Shown here one piece after another: positions 48,098 to 61,000 of a stretch of 64,000 nt of DNA (position 1 is its first letter; every line of letters starts with the position of its first letter). Made by a program: the position numbers and the translations under genes. Under the pieces are notes generated by a model. The model saw only the letters and a program-made list of their open reading frames with translations, ran no database searches and had not been told where the DNA came from. The DNA comes from Plectrocnemia conspersa (taxonomy: Eukaryota; Arthropoda; Insecta; Trichoptera; Polycentropodidae). The DNA is taken from NCBI GenBank assembly GCA_009617715.1, contig VTFK01000070.1:1-64000 (forward strand). Reading direction: 5' to 3'.

Positions 48098-48409
48098 TAA
48101 AATTTGTAGAATAGTTACACAGTTATAAAACGTTATGAATGATGCGCCGGTCGTCGTCTTCCTTCGTGGTCAACCAAAGAACAATGTTGCTCTCGCCGCC
48201 ACCACGTCATTGTTACCAGAGTGCTGCCAGTTTGTGGCCAAATAAATCGGCTCCCACATTTTATTAGAATACAACCATAGGACTGAAGGCTGAACTTGAT
48301 GTTTAACTCTCCCATTCCTCAGGGGTATATGAAACAGCACTTTGTTGTCACTTTCGTCAGGAACTCTCATAATAACTTCAAATGTACAAGCTAAAGGCTT
48401 TCCACTCAT
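48098..48409 (-). CDS. unrecognised 79-aa ORF, possibly frameshifted
   Basis: Not recognised. ATG at 48409, stop at 48172-48170: MSGKPLACTFEVIMRVPDES, then DNKVLFHIPLRNGRVKHQVQ, a Trp-rich part (LWLYSNKMWEPIYLATNWQH) and SGNNDVVAARATLFFG. Residue use is balanced and GC is higher than in the flanks. Another frame overlapping the end reads SNIVLWLTTKEDDDRRIIHN and stops at 48123. A one-base shift near 48190-48200 would therefore restore a longer, more natural acidic end; this may be a real frameshift or a sequence error. An AATAAA lies at 48098-48093. No introns and no signal peptide. It could be a small intronless gene or a retrocopy. It lies between SelK and tan. Confidence 0.5.
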
Positions 48410-49088
48410 AATTTTCTCATATTCACGTCACCTTTTACTGTTCACTGTTTACTATAAAGGTATTAAGGTCGTGTAAAATAAACAAATTTTTTCGTGTTAA
48501 TAAATAATTTAATTGTTTAATATACTGTAAAATCACATTTTATTTGATTAACAAAGTAACATATTTATTACAATGATATGTAATATATCTTTACTTGCAA
48601 TATTTAAGTAATATTGCTTTATATTAATATGCGTTACACTAAAAAAATGTAAGTTATTTATATTATGTACTACGTCTCTAATAACAAAGACGGCTGTATC
48701 CACAGAAAGTCAAATATTAGCTAAATGGCACTTAAGTCGTTCAGTTGCTAACGAAATTGCATTTTAATTAAATACGAATATTTTCTAAATTTGGTAACCA
48801 CGAAACAACAGGTAATCAATATTAACAAGAAATTGGGTTTACATTTATATTTAGTGCTTAATATTAATTTAAAATTTTATTAAGAAAATTAATATATAAT
48901 AAATACTGCAGTTTCCATCTATATTGGAGTCAAATGTGATAGTTTCAGTGCATAAAAACAAAAACATAATAATCATGTTCATGATAAAAATAATAAATAA
49001 CTAAAGTGTGCATGATAAAAATAATATTTAACTACTATTATATGCTTTACTAACAACTTCATTGCTATTAAAAGTATGTATCGTTTCT
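48410..49088. other. tan 3' flank, no other gene
   Basis: AT-rich. The minus-strand sequence AATAAA at 48881-48876, about 210 nt after the tan stop, is the best candidate poly(A) signal for tan. A two-copy repeat of catgataaaaataata lies at 48980-49025. Confidence 0.4.
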
Positions 49089-52000
49089 TCATTTCGTAAC
49101 AGGTTTGACTTGCAACGGCAGAACTACCATCGGTTCGCTGCAATTCGGTTTATCAGCATACAAACTCCACGTCTTATTGCACAAATCAAATATACCTGTA
49201 AGTAATTAAAATACATTAGCTTAATTTTGTAATACTAGACCTTGTGGAGATTAATGTATGCCGTACCAGCTGCAATTGTCTTCACTACGTTATCTGGATT
49301 ACTACTTTTGATGTCTTGGAACACGTCATATTTTACTCCGCTCTGATCGGACAGCATCTCTATAAGATCTTCTTTTCTTGTGGGATGCGCATGTTTTTTC
49401 AAAAGAGTCATTCTTTCTTTACTGCTATCGTACATAAGTTGACGCACTTCTGGAATCTTGAGTCTCAAATACCTAGAAAAAATGTGGTACGATTGATTCT
49501 AAACGAGACGCACTATTAAATTTGCCGCATAGAATAGTACAACAATTATCGTTTAGTTTTATTCGTCCACAAAATACTAAAAACATTCGCAAGCAGAAAG
49601 TTCTGGGTCAGATATTTTGGCAGAAATAAGATTAATTGCTCTAAATATATTACAATCTAAAGTGGAAAATGCAATTAAAAAAGCTAAAAATAAAAAATGG
49701 TAATATATCTGCAAATTTATTAAAATTACTGGACGAAGAAGGTATTACACTATTGAAGATTATTTTTAATCAGAAGTACGAGACTGGCAAAGTTCCACAT
49801 GAATGGTTACAGTCAACGTTTGTTCCCTTACCGAAGAAAAACAAACCGACCAGTTGTGATGATTATAAATTGATTTCAGCAGCATAAAAAACGTTTTTGT
49901 CGCCGGAAAATGTCTGTAAAATTATGTTTGCAAATTTTACACTGCTGTGTATGGTCTGTATATAATGTATGGATGCGAAACGTAAAAATTTCTAGTGGCA
50001 AGCATAAACAGGATTTATGTAGTCTTTTGAGAGTGGTGTTACTAATTTTATAAAAGTATTTAAATAAGGGTTATTTAAATTTATTTGATGATTCTACAAT
50101 TCCATAGTCAAAAAATTATAATATAATAATTTGCCATACAATAAAAAATGGCATTATTAGTATTTTGCGGCAATAACATAACACAAGAATCGTGAAAACT
50201 GAACACGATTCTCAACATTTAGATAAGTTACTTAGATTATATTCAAAGCGTGTCATGGTTACTCAGGTTTATATAACTATTTAAAAACATGGAATGTAAT
50301 ATCCGACTAAGCTAATAAAGATTTTATCCGATTAATATGTTAACGTTTATAAATATAAAAAAAAAAACATATTAAAATAGGTATGGACCACATATAAGGA
50401 AAATATAAATATAATGTTATTAATTATCTGTCTGTAAATAAATTATAAATTTTAAAATGTAATATTTTGACTGTATAAGCTTAAGACATAGTTAGATATT
50501 TTTAATAATATACAGATGCGGCTCGTCTTTAGGGGTAATTAGGACCGGGCCCCACATTTTTATGCTTACCTAAAATAATAAATTTAGATATTCACGGGAA
50601 TATTCTGTTTTTGTGTGTACTTTGCTATTTTTAATTAGAAGCAATAAATTTGTGGCGATTTATTTGGTCCGGTGAGCGTTATTATATTTAAAAAGTATAT
50701 GTTTTCTAAAGCTTGTTTTCCTTTTCTGCTATTAAAAAGTTTTATGATGTAGAATTTAAAAGTCTTACATGTTGCAATGAATCATATACTCTCCGGGGCT
50801 GAGTGTCAAAATACTGAGCTGCGAGCTATCCTTATTCTCCAAAGCAGGACCCATTTCGATGTTTGAGAAGAGTCGGTCGCCTTCTTGGTTCAGGAAGGTC
50901 ATATTAACTGAACAACCGTCGGCGGCTCCGCATCCCTTGTCTGTCAGTATCTGTTCCACTTGCACAATGTTCTCGGCCGACAATAGAGCCCTGGTCAGGA
51001 AAGTCCTGGCTGGAAAGCGAAAACCATATTTGCCAAGCCCTAAAAAGCAGCGAATCGATAGAAGGTTTAAATTTGGTCCTTACGCATTTTACCAACGTTG
51101 CACTTTTTGGCCGACAGGGTGTTTATCGAATAGACCAGTCCATGGTGGTTATAGCCCATGGTGTATCCGGGCAATTGGCCGGCGTAGCACAAAGACGTGA
51201 ACTTTTCCTCTTTCACCTATACATTTTGAATCACATTATTGTTATCATAACAAATTTTATAATATACAAAGAGTTCATTAGTCGCTTCACCATTTAATAC
51301 CTTTAAATAAGGTCTCGTGTTTTAGAAGGTCGATTTACATTTTTTTTTATCAAATAATTCGTACTTAATAATTTTTGCAAAACGACTAATATCTTATTCT
51401 AAGAATTAGCCAAAACGATAGTGATAAAAGCCGCAGACTATTGACCTGAAAGTTTTAGGTACGAATCCCATATGAATCTTAGTGTTTTTAACTTCTATCG
51501 TGTCTGTGAGATCAGAATTAGCGAATATTATATAATTATAATTTCGATTGATCATAACCGATTAGGTTTACCAAGATTTTCCTAAGCTTATGGATGAATA
51601 TCGGGATGATTACTTAAATTATAGCTAGGTTGTACATATTAGGTATTGAAAATTCTCTAATAATGAGTTATTTCAGCACATAGAGAATATGTTAAAAAGA
51701 TTAATTGATGATTTTTGCATTATTGCAATTATAAAATATCTCGAGTTTCAATTGTATGTACTTGAAAGCGTTTAAAAGGTTAATAAAATGCAATGCTTCA
51801 AGCTGGTGAACTATTAATGAATGATGGAAAAGGAAAAGGAAATAATGTCGCTGCAGTAATTGATGACAATTACAACTTGTTAATAAGACTTTTTTCATAT
51901 TAAATTAGACTCACAGCCATTTCAATCCATGATTGATTTTAATTATGATTATTAAAAGAAACATCTGCTAAAAAGATAGAATATAAATATTATTAAGAAA

Positions 52001-55000
52001 AAGAGAAAACCTGTGTGCTAATATCATGAAAGAGTTACTTAAAATTATACGATGATTTGGCCTTTGATAACCTTTAATTATATGAATTTTCAAAAAGGGT
52101 ATTCTTATAATAGCAAAAAAGTGGTCAAGCAACATATGGACTATTTTATAGTAATAGTTTATAAAAACACTTATCTTGTAAATACATACATAATATAATA
52201 AATTAACTTAATTATATAATACACACATAAATAATACTGCGCATAGATTAATTTTAATCGTCTTGCTAATAAAATATACTTACTAGACGGTGGTATAATT
52301 GATATATTATTCATAAATTTATAGCTGTTGCAATGTTGTAATTCTTATAAAATTCTTATACAAATATAAATCTTGATAAGGAAGTTGTCATTAAAAATAT
52401 ATTATATAACTGCAAAAAAATATTTTTTATAAAATAATGACTTCCTCTATAGATTTTTATTTTAATAATTATTTTTTATCGTATATTTATTGTCGTGTAC
52501 TTAATTTATATTTACACATATCTATAATCATAAATACAATTGAAAGGTTTGCAGAAGAAACGATTTGTATCATATCGTTTATTAACTATAAATGCTATTT
52601 TATATATTATAGCATAATCTTTTGATAAGTAAACTTTATGATAAATTAAATTCATTTGCTGAAGAATTCAATTATATTTCCCTGTGAGAAATATGAACGA
52701 ATAAACGATACGGAATACGTAAACTTTTAGCAACGTTTATCATGTGTCCTTTTTGTATTTACCCACTCGATAGTAATTAAGCATTTCAACTGTCATTAAA
52801 AAACAAGGTTCTTACGAAATTACCAAATAACACAAATTATAAATTATCTACATATACACATTGTTGAGGTCACTCATATTATATATTAGTATAACGACCT
52901 TGCGACCACGCGATTATCGTACTATTATTATAAATTTATGTCGATAGTGATGACTGATGACTAAGTCACGCCGAGTTACTCTGTCAATGCGCATAGCAAT
53001 ATTGTATTGTTTCTTTGCAAGGTCGCGGTAAAGAAACTATAGATTTCCGTTGTGCAATCATAAATGGTAATTGATGATACATCTATAATTGTTATACCTT
53101 CCATTTACCCATTGGCTTTTCGTTTATGATGTGAGCTGATAAGATATAGTAGCGGTTCAAAGTTTCGAAAAGAGCATCTTCAGTGTGCCCCAAGAATTCC
53201 TGAAATGAGAAATTATGGTAAATTAAAGTACCTACTATCAAACACGTAATTTTAATCTGTATACAATGGTCGATAAATTTGATTGATATTTTACTTAATA
53301 ACATTTGTGATAATTCATATGATTGACTATGACGATATTTGTCAGATAAAATAAATATTTAGTTAGTGCTCAATTGCCAATTGATTAATGTTAAATAATT
53401 CTGTACTGGAATCCGTAATAACATAGCACTAACAATTTATTCTCTTTACTTAACGTGTGCTTAGTATAACTATTAGTACTAGCTGTCGGTCTCTCACTAT
53501 CATGAGGTACCACAGCTGGTGGATGAACAAATACCGGACTCTCAACTTTTCAGGTTATAAATATTTTTTTGTGATTTGTTCTCATTTTTTTAATATAGTT
53601 TTTAAATTTCTTTGCTAAACTTATATATTCTATCCACTATATAGCTGTGCGCTATATTGTGGAGTATAAATTTTATGAAATGGTACACTATATTGCACAC
53701 CTTTATTGTTATTTACTGATTGGCTTAGTTTTAACACATTAAAATATAGTGGATGCTCAAGTAATTACTTATTACCAAATTGTAATTTTTGCACAATAAT
53801 AAATAATAATATTAAAACAATTTATATTATTTAAAAATTTTTAACGAAATACTATTATGAACCGTTAAAGATTATATTTATTTAAGGTTTCATACAAATA
53901 TACAAATAAAATAAATTTCTAGTACCGGTAGCTCTGTATTTTAAAAATGCAATACTATTTTATGATACTATATTTGATTGCTATTTGTTGTTTGTGCGAT
54001 TTACAGTTTACAGAATACGTAACGTTAAACACACTAGTATTCTTTATTTTACTTACAAAATCGAAGGTAAAATAGGAATATAATTAGTACTAAACACATA
54101 ATTCTAGTCGTCGCATATGTATTCATTCCATTCCAATCCGCATTCGGATTTTCTTTCGCAACCTCCATTTTTCTAAATAGGAGCTCCAAATCATTAGGAA
54201 AATTGCTTATATTTAATTGTTCGTATCGGTTAATGTTTAAAAAGATATTATTTTATCTCTTAACCATTTTGCTTTAGGTTTATCATATTGGTTATTAATT
54301 TTAGTTGTATTATCTGTAAATAGTATGCTGGAAAGGTTTTCTTTATTTAAATTGTAACCACTAACGTTTTATTTTATCTTATTATATGGTAAGTAATAAA
54401 AAGATTTGTAAACATGATTAATTCTGTAACATGTATTGTACATAATAGTATGTTTGTAACAATAATTATTTTGTTAAAATAAACGTTTTATTAAAAAACT
54501 AAAAATTGTTTTTTATATTCTTTTAAATTAACACACTCGCATTGCCCTCAAACAGCTAAAATATTCGGAACTAAATTATTTATGTTAACAGGTCACATGT
54601 ATAATACATGACTGCACTATTCTTTGGAAGCCCAATATATTATTTATGGCAAAACATGTTCTTACCATAAATACGTTCGCACGTGGTTTTTCTAATCGAG
54701 AATGACTTCATGAGGGAAAAAACTGTTGTTCTGTTTTATGAATCCGTGAATGAATTAAGTGAAAGATGAATTTTGACATAAGAACCAATTAATAACTTAA
54801 TGTGCGATATTTAAAAATCAAAAAAAGTGTATAAAAAATAAAAATCTCGTGATAATGCCAAAAATATTTTGGCGAAATATATCGAAATTGAGACTCCAAG
54901 AAAAAATGCAATCTTAATCACGTAATTATAAATATATTTATCGCGTATAAAATAAACAATTTACAGTACATTAAACTATTAAATTACAAGTAATTTTGAT

Positions 55001-58000
55001 GTCACTTTAACGATCGTTCAAACAAACGAAAAGAGATGACGGAAGAGAGATCTCAATAATTGGAAATATTGCTCGGACCAACTAATAACTGATTCGTCCG
55101 AAACGCTAACCGCCGAAAAAAAATTATTTTGGAAAGGATGCGCGTGAGACAATACACCTCGCCCACATTACTATTGTTATTCAACTCTTTGATTACCAGT
55201 CGCTGGAGTAGACATATGTGAGCACATTTTGGGGATGTATCCAAGAAGCGATACAACTGGATCACAGACATCCTCATCTGTGATCCACCAGAGCTATCTC
55301 GAAGCAGCATTATAAAAGATGTGACTCTTGGTCACAGAGGAGAGACGCCACGGAGTCACAGCAGCAGGGACGAAGCAAGAAACGACACGAGGGACATCAG
55401 CGAATCATCCAAAGAGCATCGATAAAAAACATTACGACAATCCTAACCGTTACGTTACAAGACCTGCTATTTGAAATCCGCCGCCTGATAGTGTCATTTA
55501 CATTTCTCTATATATGTGCTAATTTATATATAGACTTATCAGCTTTTCCGGCGTCTATTTGGCTGTAAGAGGTCACGCACCTTTATCCTCAAAATCCGTA
55601 ACTATATGATTTAATAAATTTCGACCACCAATCCTGTTATAACAATCACCATATGTTTTATATATTCTAATTTATATAAAAGTAAACCAGATAGATTCAA
55701 CAACTATTCTAAATACAAAAGTATAAGCGACTTATATTTTATTTTTCTGTCTAATGGTAATGCATAAAAATCAGTAGTTTTATTACATGATTGAATTGAT
55801 TTATAATAACAATATATATAAATTAGAATAAAATTATAGTAATACTTCTATAATATTAAAGCAACTCAAAAATGCTTTGATAAAAACATTCCCAATCGTT
55901 ATTATTATGCTCATTACGTGACTAAATTATCTATTATTTATTTATTTATCATTAACCAAACAGCGATTATTTTAAAATATCACTGATCTTGACAGACGGC
56001 CTGTTCCTATCTACCAGAGATACGCTATCTCGACGTCATTCAACGGGTATCCTAATATTAGATTAACAAGACGTAAACGTTATGCAACGTATTCTATTTA
56101 AACGATCAATATAAAAAAGTTGTATGGTATCTTATTAAATATATCCAAACAAGTAATGGCAATACGAATACATGTTGAAATATGCTAGTACTTACGTTTC
56201 CAGGTTCGTTTACGCATACGGAAGAACATCCAATTGGAGGGGGGTTGACATCTACTTGATCCGCATGATTCGTTATTTCATCCATTTGTAAAAGGAATAG
56301 CTGAAACGAGAATTCATATTTAATTTTGGCATAGAGATAAATCTAATCTGATATATGCAGGGAGCAATTTTAATAATACATAAACGTTGTGAGTTAATTA
56401 ACCACTTTTTTATACACATTAATTGTAACGTATCAAATAATATTTTTAGAAGATAGACGTTAAAGTTATTCATGTAAAATTTTAATTTCAAATTACCAAG
56501 ATTATAAAGTCAAACGACATTAATTCCCATATGTAACGCTGATTATATCACCATTACCGATTATAGGAAAAATTAAGCCTAATTCAGATGCAAACATCAA
56601 CTAAAAAGTGTACAACTTTTAATTAAGTCGATTCGAAAATCAAAGGTATAAATAATGTGCATAGTATAAATAAATAATAAATCCGCATTATATTGATTTC
56701 CGTACAGATTTAAAATGTATACAAAAAAATCGATAATGTTCTATTTATTTTTGTAAGTACATATATTCCCTTATATACAGGTATCTGAGAATCATTTTTC
56801 GGAGCTTTTTTATTAAAAGTAAGTGATTATACAGCGCATTGATTTGTCACGGTGCCATTCTTACTCGCGCTGTTTATATGGCGCTGTTTTGTTAGCGCTA
56901 TTTTGTCTCGTGCCGTTTTGTCGGGACACCAAACTATAGGCAGTTATGGGTCAAATTGTATTTTAATATTTTCTGAATTATATTTAGATGTTTTTGTATG
57001 TTTGTAAATAGTATTGAGATTTTATTTTTTTCAATTGATATATTATACAATACATACATTTATACTCTGGCAATTTAAAAATATATCAATTTTGCAAATT
57101 AAATTTTATAGATAATTTACATATTTTATTAAAGTGAATTGTTAGCTATTGTATAAAAATATATGAAACTAATAAAAAAACTTGTTTAAGAAAGAAACTA
57201 CATCCCCGGTTATCAAGGAGTTCTTGCAATTGAGTGGTTATTATTTCATATATGGAAACATGGCAACCTGCAATCCACAGCGTAATAATTAAATAAAACA
57301 TTTTACGCATCAGACAGACAGTGTCATTTATAAATTTTCAAATTAGCTAAGTGCTGATCTATGCAGACCATATGTGACAATAGAGGGATTACAAAATATA
57401 TTCATTTAATGGCCGTCGAGGCACAAATGTCACAAATTTGAAGGGATTATTCATCGAAATGATACCACATTTAAAATTTAGATTATTTTAAATTGGAACG
57501 TGTTATTATATATTATATCGACTATTGTGTTTTTAATATGTCAGTCATAAATTTTAAGAAATGTGTTTCCCATGCAACATGCGCGATAGATTAAAGAATA
57601 AACTATCTAAAGTTTAACCCGTTTTGGACGCATAATCTATAAAAGATTTGAGATAATTTTTCGAGAGTTATAACATTACATATTTTTACGAATATATAGA
57701 CATCATTACCAGATTAAGGGTATAATTTTTAAAAGATTTTCTGATTTTCGAGAAATAGAAAATCGGTTGTTGTTTGTTCCTTAACCATTTTCCGTAGACG
57801 CTGAAAGCATACCAAGTGAATTTCAAGTTGAAATTACAGACCTGCAGTGTAATAATAATTTAAAAGATTTACATCACAATGGAGAAATATGTTCATTCTA
57901 TAAATCGTTGGACTTGAATAGCTTTGCCTAAAAAAATGGATCGAGGTACATTTGCGAATAAACATTTTCAATTTTAAATTACAAAAAGTAAAGCATTTAA

Positions 58001-61000
58001 AATCAGTGTTAAATAGTTTAACAACAAAATTTACCCCAGATATCCGAAAAATTATAAGTAATACGTCAGCCATTAAATTTTGGTATGTATAAAAGTTGTA
58101 TGTTCTGCGAAATATTGTGTTTTAAATTTCATTAGCCTTGATAAATTAGTTTTATATAGAATTCTTGTATCGATAATAAATTTAATATTCTTCATGCTAC
58201 GTTTTAAAAAAATAAAATTCTTTAAAATTTAATTCTGGTCATTTTATGGTTTAATAAAAATTTTAACTTATTATAAATTCAATGTTATATACTTTTATAT
58301 ATGTAAATATCATTCTTTCAATTACATTTTGATAAAAGAGTTAATATGTATTTTGCAAAAAAATATTTATCTTGTTTTATGTTATAGTATTTTGCATACA
58401 TTTTTATTAATCTTTTTGTTTTATATAAGAATTGTACATTTTGATAAATATCTAATTATGTTTAAAAAAAATCTTTTCATTTTTTTTCCATAAATTCTTT
58501 TACAAATATTGCTTTTGAAATTGATAAAATAGCCTAATGTGTCCCGCCGGCAAATTTTCATCCTCAATGTGACCCAGTAGCCAAAAGATTTGTCCACCCC
58601 TGTTCTATTATAGTTACTAGAATTAAGTACAATATAAGATATCATAATATATTAATAATTATTTGTTTAAGGCAATATGATATTATTAATTATATGCACA
58701 GGTGATTGCTATTATACAAACGTATTAATTGCTACAAACATAAAGTATTTAATTGGACTTGTTATTTACATACATATTAGTAATGTTCCTAAAAAGATAA
58801 TATATCACATGTACAATACCCAAAATTATGTACATGTTTATATATTATAATTGAATTATAATTGTAAATATATACACGTAGTACATAAATTTAAAAAAAT
58901 ATAAAATACATAATTTCGTTTAGCAAAATATGAATATGCATACGTATGCTAATTGATGTACATTATACACACTTCAAATATAACTAGGTGTTATTTGTTG
59001 AAGACACGCTTCTTAATAAATTATTCAGTATAAATGTTTTGAGGTAGCTTAAAGAAAATTATCTTATGGAACGGTACTCAGTAGTCACGGTACAAATGTT
59101 TTGAGGTAGATTAAAGAAAATTACCTTATGGAACGGCACTCCAGCTCCGTCGGCTGTTCCTTGTATTTCTGAGACATATTGAGGAAAATTTGCTTTAGCC
59201 AGAGCCAAAGTGTCCTCATATGCCTTCCGGACATGATCCTTTTCATACTGTTCCAAATATTCGTCCAAAGAAGAGGAATTCGCTATGTAATCCTTTATCA
59301 TACCGCTGAAGCTCCGACCCTATAAAATAAATTAACTTTAAAAACCCATCCTGTATGTTTAATTTTTAGTTAGATTTTATTAAACATAAATATATTTTTG
59401 CCACATTTTTATGGCGAACGAACTTAGCCTAGATATGTACAAGGTCAATTTTTCAATAAAGTTTTATGAAAATACGATCAAAACCCAACAGTTCTCATGT
59501 TAAATCCCATGTACGTGCATCTATACCATATATCACACCTTCATTTTAAAAGCTATAGTATATATGATACATACATTGTACATATATATGCAATAGTTGA
59601 ATTCCACAAACGGTATATCGCCTAACAAGTGAAGACCTTCAACGGATCATTGCATAATCTAATTTGCCATGAATTAATACCGTCCGCCATATATTATGTT
59701 TTAACGTATGCTAATTTTTGTGATGGTGATAAGAATTTAAGTATCTATTTTTCACATTAATATTGCAGACTTATTATAAAATACTTTTAACACCTCTCAT
59801 TTGCATATTACTATATAGTGACTAATAGATTTTCACATTCTGTTGTGTTTTTTATTTATTTTTAAAGATACTTTACAGTACATCAATTTCCAATTTCATT
59901 GAAAAATTCCTTAAATTTCATTTAAATATAATACATTTAATTATATGTTTTTTATTGCAAACCAAGTATTAAAGTGATAAAAAAAAATTGAAAAACTTTC
60001 TACTATAAATAGTTATTTTTTATATGATATTTTTTATCGGCTCAGTTTTATCACAATTATTGTAATTTTTAATAAAAATTTAAGCGCCTCTTTAGCGTCA
60101 ATTGTACAAGTAAATTATTTTGATTGAAAAAAGAGACCCACTATAATATAACTGTGCTATATATCATGTAATTACGCTGCTTATAAGCTTATAACATAGG
60201 TCATTAAGATCGGAATAGCAGTCCGTTACGTCTCAGACTGGTAACCCAGAGGTTGCGGGTTCGAACTACGGAATCAGGCTCGAATTATTTTATGAAAAAT
60301 GCGCTAATATTAAAAACCGGACCAGCTCCAAAGTGCCATCTATTAATTATAAATTATATTACATATATTAATTTATAATTAATTATATAAATGTCACCGA
60401 TTACCAGACTTTCAGTCTAGTGATTAATATCTGATTGACTTTATATAAGTCCATCCAAGATGTTGGCGCTCATCGTCGTTGTGTTGGAAATAAGGGTGTA
60501 CGCATGCATGCATACATATACAGTTTTCCGCGAATTTGTTTCACCAATAGGAGAACGTTACCAATACTAAATCAGGATTGTTTTAAGGGTAGAGTGACCA
60601 TACGTTGGAAATTTAATTAAAAATTATAATGTGTTATATTTTTATTATAAATTATTGACATGTTGTGTAATTTTGTAATAAAAAAAAACAATTCCTGTAA
60701 TATTTAAAAAAAATATTATATTAAACTAATATTCAACCTGGAGAGTGATTCCAAAACTGCTATCATGTTTTTGAGTTAAATATGTATATAAATAAGCAAA
60801 ATAAATAAGAAAGTGATATTTTACACTTTCCTCAACAAATGAAATTAAAAAAAAGTAAAAAATTATTTGCACTTGTAATTTTACATGTTCACCCTAATTT
60901 TACATGCGTGTTCATATCTTGGACGGACTGTACCTAGTTGTAACATATTTACTCCTTAGTAACGCATTGGGCTTACGCCTGTCAGGTTAAAATGAAAGAA

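Noticed and set aside
59059..59124. Extension of tan exon 2 beyond HK into VIFFNLPQNICTV
   Set aside because: This is read-through into the intron. The donor AAG|GTAAT at 59124 joins in phase to exon 3, which supplies the conserved LFLLQMDEIT instead.
60203..60280. Possible functional tRNA gene
   Set aside because: Good A- and B-box words but no matching acceptor stem, an unclear anticodon stem, and a non-tRNA body downstream; more likely a SINE head.
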